A stretch of DNA of 64,000 nt from Ischnura elegans (Eukaryota; Arthropoda; Insecta; Odonata; Coenagrionidae). A model generated the notes under the pieces. The model saw only the letters and a program-made list of their open reading frames with translations. It searched no databases and had not been told where the DNA came from. This document shows, piece by piece, positions 21,578 to 34,679 of this stretch (position 1 is the stretch's first letter; each line of letters starts with the position of its first letter). The stretch is taken from assembly GCF_921293095.1 (NCBI RefSeq), contig NC_060252.1, forward strand, positions 47,554,881-47,618,880, in the 5' to 3' direction. The position numbers and the translations under genes were made by a program.

Positions 21578-23555
21578 GGCTTAGAAGGTGAATTTACTGC
21601 AATGGTGTAATGGAAAAGAGCATAACTTCCAAAGTATTTCACCTAGGCCTATGAAATTTGGCAGATAGGTACATCATTGTATTTTTATTATGACCATATA
21701 AAATTTAGTCCAATAATGTCCATCACTTTCGATATATATCGAACCTACGTTTTCTTTAATTCTATCGAATGTTAATAATTTATTGGAATACTCATCTCTG
21801 GGGGAAAGTTGTGCCGGCATTACATGTATAAACGACCAACCAATTGAAAAAAAACAGATGACATGGATATTTCAGAGAACCGGTGTCAGTATAATCGAAT
21901 TTTCGATTCGATTATTATAACTAAAATGAATATTGAGATAACTTTAAAGGTATTTGCGGTAGATGAATGAAATTTGGTAAATTGGTACATATTGGTATTG
22001 CTCATAATTCAATGGGGAAATTTGATTTGTATGTAGTCCCTTATTCGATATATATCGAATCTGCGTTTTCTAAAAATATATCGAATTGCTATAACACACA
22101 CGATTCGGCATCCACGGGCATATGTGCGATGGTAATAGATAGTGGATGACCATAGAATGATTTTCGATTCAATAGCTATGAGCATTTTGCCGTTGAGATT
22201 TCAGTGTTATCGAACGTTCGATTCGATTATAATAAGAAATAGGAATATTGACATAACTTGGAAAGTATTTGAGGTAGATGAATGAAATTTGGAAAATGGG
22301 TAGATATTGGTATTTGGCATCATTCACAGGGGATATACGTTTTGTATTTTGTCTCACATTCGATATATATCGAATCTGCGTTTTCTTAAAATATATCGAA
22401 TTGCTATAACACATACGATTTGGCATCCACGGGCATATGCGCGATGGTAATAGATAATGGATGACCAAAGATTGAATTTCGAATCAATAGCTTTGAGCAT
22501 ATGACCTTACAGATGTCAGTGTAATCGAACGTTCGATTCGATTATAATAAGAAATAGGAATATTGACATAACTTGGGAAGTATTTGAGGTAGATGAATGA
22601 AATTTGGAAAATGGGTAGATATTGGTATTTGGCATCATGCACAGGGGATATACGTTTTGTATTTTGTCTCACATTCGATATATATCGAATCTGCGTTTTC
22701 TTAAAATATATCGAATTGCTATAACACATACGATTTGGCATCCACGGGCATATGCGCGATGGTAATAGATAATGGATGACCATAGATTGAATTTCGAATC
22801 AATAGCTTTGAGCATATGACCTTACAGATGTCAGTGTAATCGAACGTTCGATTCGATTATAATAAGAAATAGGAATATTGACATAACTTGAGATGTATTT
22901 CAGGTAGACGAATGAAATTTGGTAAATGGGTAAAGATTGGTGTTTGGCATAATGCACAGGGGATATACGTTTTGTATGTCGTCTTACATTCGATATATAT
23001 CGAACCCGCGTTTTCTTCAAATGTATCGAATTGCTATACTACGTAAAAATTAAGCATCCACGGGCATAGTTGTGATTGAAATAGATAGTGGATCACCATA
23101 GAATGAAATTCGAAGATATATATATGAGAATTTTACCATACAGATGTCATTATAATCGAAGTTCGATTCGATTATTATATGAAATACGAATATTGACATA
23201 ACTTGAGAATTATTTGAGATACATGAATGAAATTTGGTAAATAGGTACATATTGGTATTCCTCATAACGCACAGGGGAAATACATTTCGTATGTCTTCTC
23301 ACATTCGATATATATCGAATCCGCTTTTCATTAAAATATATCGAATTGCTATATCACATAATATTTAGTATCCACGGGCAAAGTCTAGAAGGTCATATAC
23401 AGTTGATGAAAAGAATGAATGGAAATGTATAATATGATAAAGGATGAATAGATTTGTTTTTTCTCAATACAGATTCACTTTATTCATTAGTTCGAATCGA
23501 TTATGGTAGCAAATATTAAAATTGACATATCTTCATAAGTATTTAAGGTAGACCA
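21578..23555 (+). repeat. Representative monomer tail of unit 3
   Basis: Shows the monomer clearly. Site P1 is a near-palindrome ATCGAA-(0-2)-TTCGAT (21894 and 22524 are examples). About 73 bp later comes the ATGAAATTT box, and 77 bp after that P2, TTCGATATATATCGAA (21728, 22044, 22359, 22674, 22989, 23304). Then come AAAATATATCGAATTGCTAT and CATCCACGGGCAT. The period is 315-316 bp. Confidence 0.9.
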
Positions 23556-23812
23556 ATCAAATTTGGAATGTGAGTACTTATTATTATTTCACTTACTGCT
23601 AAATAGAAAAATAATGCAGCTTATGGGCCAACTTTCGATTACCATCGAGTATCCATTTTGATAAAATATATTAAATTGCTTTAACTTGACGTGGTGAATC
23701 TTCCGAACTTTTCAACAACTTATGGACCCAAGACCAAACTACTTATGACACAACGATACACACTATACCCTTCACTAACACGCTTGAAGAATTCAAGCAT
23801 TATATACTCGTT

Positions 23813-26800
23813 ACATATATAAAAGCTGCAAATCGATTGATGACTTATTGATTGATACAAATTCACAGCCCAAACTACCGGGCCGATCGAGTTGAAATTT
23901 TCGGTGGTAAAAGTAAAAAAAAATTCATCGGGAGGAAAAATCTCAAAATCCCGAAAAGTTCGATACTTTTCGATATATATCGAGTTGAATTAACATGGCA
24001 GCCTTATGGGACTAAAACTCTTTCCTTAATTACGACTAAACTTGGCGTCTCAGGGTAATCGTCTCCCATTGACGTAAACTAGATTTTTTTGTCTATTTTT
24101 TGGTACCTTTGTTTTTCGTCGAACTCTTTCGATCACTGTCGAAATAATTTTTGAAAATCGACAATGCTTTTCTTATGGACCAATTTTGGAATTTTTTTTG
24201 ACCCACTTGCAAAAGTAGTAGGACCGTCGCCGCCTAATACAATTTATCTAATTTTTTACCTGATTTTTTGGCTATCTCGGAATTTTCGTATGTCGAATAG
24301 ATTCCGAGTTATTAGCATTATCGAAATAACATTGTCGAGATAGGACGATAAATGAATATCGATTTGAGAGCTGGCGCTTCAAAATTAGGCTATTCAGCTC
24401 AAAAAAGCATGCCTACAAACGTACCTTCGGTACGTCCAGGTTTTCATTTTTAATTAGGTTTCGTAATATTTAATGAATTATTTCGTTCCGAAATTTTCCC
24501 AAATTATTTTCTTGAACCCCCGGCAATCGCCGCCATTCCTAGCCGCCAAACGGGCGGTGGTCGGTCTCCGGAAGAATTACACGCATTTCCCTATCCCATT
24601 AATGTATTTAGACGGGTGAAATTTGCGGAGGGCTAACATAGGTCTATACCCAGTAAAGCCTCACGGAAAAACTTTTTAAAGTATTGATTTTTTCATTACG
24701 TATTCGGTATCGCATATGCAACAGTCATTTGTTATATATACGGATATCCCATTGACATTGACCATAGGCTTAGAAGGTGAATTTACTGCAATGGTGTAAT
24801 GGAAAAGAGCATAACTTCCAAAGTATTTCACCTAGGCCTATGAAATTTGGCAGGTAGGTACATCATTGTATTTTTATTATGACTATATAAAATTTAGTCA
24901 AATAATGGCCATAATTTTCGATATATATCGAACCTACGTTTTCTTAAATTCTATCGAATGTTAATAACTTATTGGAATACTCATCTCCGGGAGAAAGTTG
25001 TGCCGGTTTACATGTAAAAACGACCAATCAATTGAAAAAAAACAGATGACATGGATATTTCAGAGAGCCGGTGTCAGTATAATCGAATTTTCGATTCGAT
25101 TATTATAACTAAAATGAATATTGAGATAACTTTATAAGTATTTGCGGTAGATGAATAAAATTTGGTAAATTGGTACTATTTGATATTGCTCATAATTCAA
25201 TGGGGAAATTTGTTTTGTATGTAGTCCCATATTCGATACATATCGAATCTGCGTTTTCTTAAAATATATCGAATTGCTATAACACATACGATTTGGCATC
25301 CACGGGCATATGTGCGATGGTAATAGATAGTGGATGACCATAGAATGATTTCCGAATCAATAGCTATGAGCATTTTGCCGTACAGATTTCAGTGTTATCG
25401 AACGTTCGATTCGATTATAATAAGAAATAGGAATATTGACATAACTTGGGAAGTATTTGAGGTAGATGAATGAAATTTGGTAAATGGGTAGATATTGGTA
25501 TTTGGCATCATGCACAGGGGATATACGTTTTGTATTTTGTTTCACATTCGATATATATCGAATCTGCGTTTTCTTAAAATATATCGAATTGCTATAATAC
25601 ATACGATTTGACATCCACGGGCATATGCGTGATGGTAATAGATAATGCATGACCATAGATTGAATTTCGAATCAATAGCTTTGAGCATTTTGCCGCACAT
25701 ATGTCAGTGTAATCGAACGTTCGATTCGATTATAATAAGAAATAGGAATATTGACATAACATGAGAAGTGTTTGAGGTAGATAAATGAAATTTGGTAAAT
25801 GGATACATATTGGTATTTGTCATAATGAACAGGGGATATACGTTTTGTATGTCGTCTCACATTCGATATATATCGAACCTACGTTTTCTTCAAATGTATC
25901 GAATTGCTATACTACGTAAAAATTAAGCATCCACGGGCATAGTTGTGGTTGAAATAGATAGTGGATCACCATAGAATGAAATTCGAAGAAATAAATATGA
26001 GAATTTTACCATACAGATGTCATTATAATCGAAGTTCGATTCGATTATTATATGAAATACGAATATTGACATAACTTGAGAATTATTTGAGATACATGAA
26101 TGAAATTTGGTGAATGGGTACATATTGGTATTCCTCATAACGCACAGGGGAAATACGTTTTGTATGTCGTCTCACATTCGATATATATCGAATCCGCTTT
26201 TCATTAAAATATATCGAATTGCTATATCACATAGTATTTAGCATCCACGGGCATAGTTGTAATGGTAATAGATATTTGATGACCATAGAACGCAACTTCA
26301 ATCAATAGCAATGAGTATTTCACTGTACCGATGTCAGTATAATCGTAAGTTCGATTCGATTATTACGGCAAATACGTTAATTGATATAACTTGATAAGTA
26401 TTTCAGATAGATCAAAGAAATTTGGTACATGGGTACATATTGGTATTCTTCTTAATCCAATAGTGAAATATGTTTTGTATGTAGTCTAACATTCGATATA
26501 TATCGAATCTGCGTTTCCTTAAAATGTATCGATTTGCTATACCACGTAGGTTTTTGCATCCACGGGCATAGTTGAGAAGGTGAGAGATAGTGGATGACCA
26601 TAGAATGAATATTAATCAATATCTATGAGCATTTTACATTATATATGTAAGTGTTTTCGAAATATCGATTCGATTACTATAACAAATACGAATATTGACA
26701 TAACTTGAAAAGTATTTGAAGTAGATGAATGAAATTTGGTAAATGAGTAAATATTGGTATTCCTCATAATGCAATTAGGAATGATGTTTTGTATTTAGTC

Positions 26801-27318
26801 TCTCATTCGATATATATCGAATCTGCGATTACTTAAAATATATCAAATTGCTTTATATCATAATATTTAGTATCCAAGGGCATATTTGAGAAGGATTATA
26901 GATAACGGATGAATGTGATGAATCCGTATGGATATAATGATGAAAGTTTGAATAGATTTGCGTATTTTTCAACACAGATGTCGCATTAAGCATAAGTTCG
27001 ATTCGATTATTGTAGCAAATACGCAAATTGACATATCTTCATAACTTTTTCAGTTAGAGGTATGAAATTTCGTGTGTGAGTACATATTAGTATTCCACTT
27101 GCTGTCAAATAGAAAATAATGAAGACAATGGGCTAAGTTACAATTAATATCAAATAAGAGTTTTCATAAAATTAATCGAACGGCTTTACCTTTGACATGG
27201 TGAATTTTTCGAACTTTACAACAACTTATGGACCCAAGACCAAACTACTTAGGACACAACGATACACACTATACCCACCACGACACGCTTGAAGAATTCA
27301 AGCGATAAAATACTCGTT
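23813..27318 (+). repeat. Array unit 4 (family B), 3506 bp
   Basis: Starts ACATATATAAAAGC like unit 3 but soon differs (GACTTATTGATTG). The GC-island hairpin is at 24419-24435. The open frame seen in most other heads is broken here by TAA near 24451. Seven monomers plus a degenerate one. Terminal hairpin 27287-27303, with the GATAAAATACTCGTT ending. Its last 1.2 kb is close to the end of unit 5. Confidence 0.9.
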
Positions 27319-30300
27319 GGATATATTAAAGCTGCAAATTCATTGATGACTTATTGATTGACACAAATTCACAGCCCAAACTACCGGCCCGATCGAGATG
27401 AAATTTTCGGTGGTAAAATTAAAAAAAAATTCATCGGAGGGAAAAATCTCAAAATTCGAAAAAGTTCGATACTTTTCGATATATATCGAGTTGAATTAAC
27501 ATGGCAGCCTTATGGGACTAAAACTCTTTCCTTAATTACGACTAAACTTGGCGTCTCAGGGTAATCTTCTCCCATTGACGTAAACTAGATTTTTTGGTCG
27601 ATTTTCTGGTACCTTCGTTTTTCGTCGAACTCTTTCGATCACTGTCGAAATAATTTTTGAAAATCGACAATGCTTTTCTTATGGACCAACTTTGGAATTT
27701 TTTTGGACCCACTTGCAAAAGTAGTAGGACCGTCGCCGGCTAACACAATTTGTCTAATTTTTTACCTGATTTTTTTGCTATCTCGGAATTTTCGTATGTC
27801 GAATAGATTCCGAGTAATTAGCATTATCGAAATAACATTGTCGAGATAGGACGAAATATAAATATCGATTTGAGAGCTGGCGCTTCAAAATTAGGCTATT
27901 CAGCTCAAAAAAGCATGCCTACAAACGTACCTTCGGTACGTCCAGGTTTTCATTTTTATTTAGATTTCGTAATATTTAACGAGTTATTTCATTCCGAATT
28001 TTTCCCAAATTATTTTCTTCAGCCCCCGGCAATCGCCGCCATTCCTCCCCGCCAAGCGGGCGGTGGTCGGTCTCCGGAAGAAATACACGCATTTCCCTAT
28101 CCCATTCATGTATTTAGGCGGGTGAAATTTGCGGCGGGCTGACAGGACTATACCCAGTAAAGCCTCACGGCATAACTTTTTAAAGTATTGATTTTTTCAT
28201 TACGAAACCAGTATCGCATATGCAACAGTCATTTGTTATATATACGGATTTCCCATTGACATTGGCCATAGGCTTAGAAGGTGAATTTACTGCAATGGTT
28301 AAATGGAATAGAGCATAACTTCCAAAGTATTTCACCTAGGCCTATGAAATTTGGCAGATAGGTACATCATTGTATTTTTATTATGACAATATAAAATTAA
28401 GTCCAATAATGGCCATCACTTTCGATATATATCGAACCTACGTTTTCTTTAATTCTATCGAATGTTAATAACTTATTGGAATACTCATCTCCGGGAAAAA
28501 GTTGTGCCGGCATTACATGTAAAAACGACCAACCAATTGAAAATTAAACAGATGACATGGATATTTCAGAGAATCTATGTCAGTATAATCGAATTTTCGA
28601 TTCGATTATTATAACTAAAATGAATATTGAGATAACTTTATAAGTATTTGCGGTAGATGAATGAAATTTGGTAAATTGGTACATATTGGTATTGCTCATA
28701 ATTCAATGGGGAAATTTGTTTTGTATGTAGTCCCTTATTCGATATATATCGAATCTGCGTTTTCTTAAAATATATCGAATTGCTATAACACATACGATTC
28801 GGCATCCACGGGCATATGTGCGATGGTAATAGATAGTGGTTGACCATAGAATGATTTTCGAATCAATAGCTATGAGAATTTTGCCGTACTGATTTCAGTG
28901 TTATCGAACGTTCGATTCGATTATAATAAGAAATAGGAATATTGACATAACTTGGGAAGTATTTGAGGTAGATGAATGAAATTTGGTAAATGGGTAGATA
29001 TTGGTATTTGGCATCATGCACAGGGGATATACGTTTTGTATTTTGTCTCACATTCGATATATATCGAATCTGCGTTTTCTTAAAATATATCGAATTGCTA
29101 AAACACATACGATTTGGCATCCACGGGCATATGCGCGATGGTAACAGATAATGGATGACCATAGATGGAATTTCGAATCAATAGCTTTGAGCATTTTGCC
29201 GCACATATGTCAGTATAATCGAACGTTCGATTCGATTATAACAAGAAATAGTAATATTGACATAACTTGAGAAGTGTTTGAGGTAGATGAATGAAATTTG
29301 GTAAATGGGTAGATATTGGTATTTGGCATAATGATTAGGGGATATACGTTTTGTATGTCGTCTCACATTCGATATATATCGAACCTGCGTTTTCTGCAAA
29401 TGTATCGAATTGCTATACTACGTAATAATTAAGCATCCACGGGCATAGTTGTGATTGAAATAGATAGTGGATCACCATAGAATGAAATTCGAAGAAATAA
29501 ATATGAGAATTTTACCGTACAGATGTCATTATAATCGAAGTTCGATTCGATTATTATATGAAATACGAATATTGACATAACTTGAGAATTTTTTGAGATA
29601 CATGAATGAAATTTGGTGAATGGGTACATATTGGTATTCCTCATAACGCACAGGGGAAAAACGTTTCGTATGTCGTCTCAAATTCGATATATATCGAATC
29701 CGCTTTTCATTAAAATATATCGAATTGCTATATCACATAGTATTTAGCATCCACGGGCAAAGTTTTGATGGTAATAGATATTTGATGACCATAGAACGCA
29801 ACTTCAATCAATAGCAATGAGTATTTCACTGTACCGATGTCAGTTTAATCGTAAGTTGGATTCGATTAATATCGCAAATACAAATATTGATATAACTTGA
29901 TAAGTATTTCAGGTAGATCAAAGAAATTTGGTAAATGGGTACATATTGGTATTTCTTATTATGCCAAGGGGAAATATGTTTTGTATGTAGCCTCACAATC
30001 GATATATATCGAATCTTCGTTTCCTTAAAATGTATCGATTTGCTAAACCACGTAGGTTTTGGCATCCACGGGCATAGTTGAGAAGGTGAGAGATAGTGGA
30101 TGACCATAGAATGAATATTAATCAATATCTCTGAGCATTTTACTTTTAGTATGCAAGTATATTCGAAATATCGAATCGAATATTATAAAAAATACGAATA
30201 TTGACATAACTTGAAAAGTATTTGAGGTAGATGAATGAAATTTAGTAAATGAGTAAATATTGGTATTCTTCAAAATGCACATAGGACATATGTTTTGTAT

Positions 30301-31490
30301 TTAGTCCTCATAACGCACAGGGGAAATACGTTTTGTATGTCGTCACACATTCGATATATATCGAATCCGCTTTTCATTAAAATATATCGAATTGCTATAT
30401 CACATAGTATTTAGCATCCACGGGCATAGTTGTTATGGTAATAGATATTTGATGACCATAGAACGCAACTTCAATCAATAGCAATGAGTATTTCACTGTA
30501 CCGATGTCAGTATAATCGTAAGTTCGATTCGATTATTACGGCAAATACGTTAATTGATATAAGTTGATAAGTATTTCACGTAGATCAAAGAAATTTGGTA
30601 CATGGGTACATATTGGTATTCTTCTTAATCCAATAGTGAAATATGTTTTGTATGTAGTCTAACATTCGATATATATCGAATCTGCGTTTCCTTAAAATGT
30701 ATCGATTTGCTATACCACGTAGGTTTTTGCATCCACGGGCATAGTTGAGAAGGTGAGAGATAGTGGATGACCATAGAATGAATATTAATCAATATCTATG
30801 AGCATTTTACATTATATATGTAAGTTTTCTCGAAATATCGATTCGATTTCTATAACAAATACGAATATTGACATAACTTGAAAAGTATTTGAAGTAGATG
30901 AATGAAATTTGGTAAATGAGTAAATATTGGTATTCCTCATAATGCAATTAGGAATGATGTTTCGTATTTAGTCTCTCATTCGATATATATCGAATCTGCG
31001 ATTACTTAAAATGTATCAAATTTCTTTATATCATAATATTTAGTATCCAAGGGCATATTTGAAAAGGATTATAGATAATGGATGAATGTGATGAATCCGT
31101 ATGGATATAATGATGAAATTTTGAATAGATTTGCGTATTTTTCAACACAGATGTCGCATTAAGCATAAGTTCGATTCGATTATTGTAGCAAATATGCAAA
31201 TTGACATATCTTCATAACTTTTTCAGTTAGAGGTATGAAATTTCGTGTGTGAGTACATATTAGTATTCCACTTGCTGTCAAATAGAAAATAATGAAGACA
31301 ATGGGCTAAGTTACAATTAATATCAAATAAGAGCTTTCATAAAATTAATCGAACGGCTTTACCTTTGACATGGTGAATTTTTCGAACTTTTCAACAACTT
31401 TTGGACCCAAGACCAAACTACTTAGGACACAACGATACACACTATACCCACCACGACACGCTTGAAGAATTCAAGCATTATATACTCGTT
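27319..31490 (+). repeat. Array unit 5 (family B), 4172 bp, internally rearranged
   Basis: Starts GGATATATTAAAGC. Normal until about 30305, where TTTGTATTTAGT switches to CCTCATAACGCACAGG, a point about two monomers back and 33 bp out of register. The palindrome spacing becomes about 349 bp there instead of 315. After the switch the sequence follows unit 4 from 26131 onward. Terminal hairpin 31460-31476, with the ATTATATACTCGTT ending. Confidence 0.88.
30300..30312 (+). other. Out-of-register recombination junction in unit 5
   Basis: The left side matches a monomer that normally continues TAGTCTCTCATTCG. The right side matches TATTCCTCATAACG. The shared CTCAT-like bases suggest a microhomology join. 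This explains the extra 668 bp of unit 5 relative to 3504-bp units. Confidence 0.75.
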
Positions 31491-34400
31491 ACATATATAA
31501 AAGCTGCAAATCGATTGATGACTGACTGATTCATCATAATTCCCAGCCCAAACTGCCGGGTCGATCGAGATGAAATTTTCAGTGGTGAAACTAAAAAAAA
31601 ATTCATCGGGAGGAAAAATCTCAAAATTCCGAAAAGTGCGATACTTTTCGATATATATCGAGCGTAATTAACATGGCAGCCTTATGGGACTAAAACTATT
31701 TCGTTAATATCGTCGCGAATAAAAGTTCAAGAGACATCTTCTCCCATTGACGTAAACTAGAATTTTTGGTCGATTTTTTGATACCTTAGTTTATCGTCGA
31801 TCTCTATCGATCACTGTCGAAATAATTTTTAAAAATCGACAATGCTTTTCTTATGGACCAACTTTGGAATTTTTTTTGACCCACTTGCAAAAGTAGTAGG
31901 ACCGTCGCCGCCTAATACAATTTATCTAATTTTTTACCTGATTTTTTGGCTATCTCGGAATTTTCGTATGTCGAATAGATTCCGAGTTATTAGCATTATC
32001 GAAATAACATTGTCGAGATAGGACGATCGATAAATATCGATTTGAGAGCTGGCGCTTCAAAATTAGGCTATTCAGCTCAAAAAAGCATGACTACAAACGT
32101 ACCTTCGGTACGTCCAGGTTTTCATTTTTATTTAGATTTCGTAATATTTAACGAGTTATTTCATTCCGAATTTTTCCCAAATTATTTTCTTGAGCCCGCG
32201 GCAATCGCCGCCATTCCTCTCCGCCAAACGGGCGGTGGTCGGTGCCCGTAAGATATACACGCATTTCCCTATCTCATACGTGCATGTATACGGATGAAAT
32301 TTGGAGAGGGCTAACATGGTTATGATCCCAGTAAAGCCTCACCGCCTAACTTTTTTGAGTATTGATTTTTTCATTACGTATTCGGTATCGCATATGCAAC
32401 AGTCATTTGTTATATATTAGGATTTCCCATTGACAATGGCCGTAGGCTTAGAAGGTGAATTTACTGCAATGGTGTAATGGAAAAGAGCATAACTTCCAAA
32501 GTATTTCACCTAGGCCTATGAAATTTGGCAGATAGGTACATCATTGTATTTTTATTATGACCATATAAAATTTAGTCCAATAATGTCCATCACTTTCGAT
32601 ATATATCGAACCTACGTTTTCTTTAATTCTATCGAATGTTAATAATTTATTGGAATACTCATCTCTGGGGGAAAGTTGTGCCGGCATTACATGTATAAAC
32701 GACCAACCAATTGAAAAAAAACAGATGACATGGATATTTCAGAGAACCGGTGTCAGTATAATCGAATTTTCGATTCGATTATTATAACTAAAATGAATAT
32801 TGAGATAACTTTAAAGGTATTTGCGGTAGATGAATGAAATTTGGTAAATTGGTACATATTGGTATTGCTCATAATTCAATGGGGAAATTTGATTTGTATG
32901 TAGTCCCTTATTCGATATATATCGAATCTGCGTTTTCTAAAAATATATCGAATTGCTATAACACACACGATTCGGCATCCACGGGCATATGTGCGATGGT
33001 AATAGATAGTGGATGACCATAGAATGATTTTCGATTCAATAGCTATGAGCATTTTGCCGTTGAGATTTCAGTGTTATCGAACGTTCGATTCGATTATAAT
33101 AAGAAATAGGAATATTGACATAACTTGGAAAGTATTTGAGGTAGATGAATGAAATTTGGAAAATGGGTAGATATTGGTATTTGGCATCATTCACAGGGGA
33201 TATACGTTTTGTATTTTGTCTCACATTCGATATATATCGAATCTGCGTTTTCTTAAAATATATCGAATTGCTATAACACATACGATTTGGCATCCACGGG
33301 CATATGCGCGATGGTAATAGATAATGGATGACCAAAGATTGAATTTCGAATCAATAGCTTTGAGCATATGACCTTACAGATGTCAGTGTAATCGAACGTT
33401 CGATTCGATTATAATAAGAAATAGGAATATTGACATAACTTGGGAAGTATTTGAGGTAGATGAATGAAATTTGGAAAATGGGTAGATATTGGTATTTGGC
33501 ATCATGCACAGGGGATATACGTTTTGTATTTTGTCTCACATTCGATATATATCGAATCTGCGTTTTCTTAAAATATATCGAATTGCTATAACACATACGA
33601 TTTGGCATCCACGGGCATATGCGCGATGGTAATAGATAATGGATGACCATAGATTGAATTTCGAATCAATAGCTTTGAGCATATGACCTTACAGATGTCA
33701 GTGTAATCGAACGTTCGATTCGATTATAATAAGAAATAGGAATATTGACATAACTTGAGATGTATTTCAGGTAGACGAATGAAATTTGGTAAATGGGTAA
33801 AGATTGGTGTTTGGCATAATGCACAGGGGATATACGTTTTGTATGTCGTCTTACATTCGATATATATCGAACCCGCGTTTTCTTCAAATGTATCGAATTG
33901 CTATACTACGTAAAAATTAAGCATCCACGGGCATAGTTGTGATTGAAATAGATAGTGGATCACCATAGAATGAAATTCGAAGATATATATATGAGAATTT
34001 TACCATACAGATGTCATTATAATCGAAGTTCGATTCGATTATTATATGAAATACGAATATTGACATAACTTGAGAATTATTTGAGATACATGAATGAAAT
34101 TTGGTAAATAGGTACATATTGGTATTCCTCATAACGCACAGGGGAAATACATTTCGTATGTCTTCTCACATTCGATATATATCGAATCCGCTTTTCATTA
34201 AAATATATCGAATTGCTATATCACATAATATTTAGTATCCACGGGCAAAGTCTAGAAGGTCATATACAGTTGATGAAAAGAATGAATGGAAATGTATAAT
34301 ATGATAAAGGATGAATAGATTTGTTTTTTCTCAATACAGATTCACTTTATTCATTAGTTCGAATCGATTATGGTAGCAAATATTAAAATTGACATATCTT

Positions 34401-34679
34401 CATAAGTATTTAAGGTAGACCAATCAAATTTGGAATGTGAGTACTTATTATTATTTCACTTACTGCTAAATAGAAAAATAATGCAGCTTATGGGCCAACT
34501 TTCGATTACCATCGAGTATCCATTTTGATAAAATATATTAAATTGCTTTAACTTGACGTGGTGAATCTTCCGAACTTTTCAACAACTTATGGACCCAAGA
34601 CCAAACTACTTATGACACAACGATACACACTATACCCTTCACTAACACGCTTGAAGAATTCAAGCATTATATACTCGTT
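31491..34679 (+). repeat. Array unit 6 (family B), 3189 bp, twin of unit 3
   Basis: Matches unit 3 at a constant offset of 10867 from the first base after ACTCGTT to the final ACTCGTT. It is preceded by a family B unit, whereas unit 3 follows a family A unit, and it is followed by GGATATAATAAAGC where unit 3 is followed by ACATATATAAAAGC. Terminal hairpin 34649-34665. Confidence 0.93.

Larger units (their letters stand above)
20624..23812 (+). repeat. Array unit 3 (family B), 3189 bp, twin of unit 6
   Basis: Starts ACATATATAAAAGCTGC. The head's ATGAAATTT box is at 20703 and its palindrome at 20780. The GC island includes the ACGTACC hairpin at 21230-21246. Six monomers have boxes at 21651, 21967, 22282, 22597, 22912 and 23227, followed by one degenerate monomer at 23556. 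The terminal hairpin is 23782-23798. Near-identical to unit 6 along its whole length, with only scattered differences that I noticed (for example near 21072, 21327 and 21550). Confidence 0.93.

Noticed and set aside
22169..22783. 99-codon minus-strand frames repeated every 315 bp
   Set aside because: The period is a multiple of three, so any open frame is copied in register. The peptides are low-complexity (Tyr, Ile, Ser, Asn), lack domains and vary in extent between monomers.
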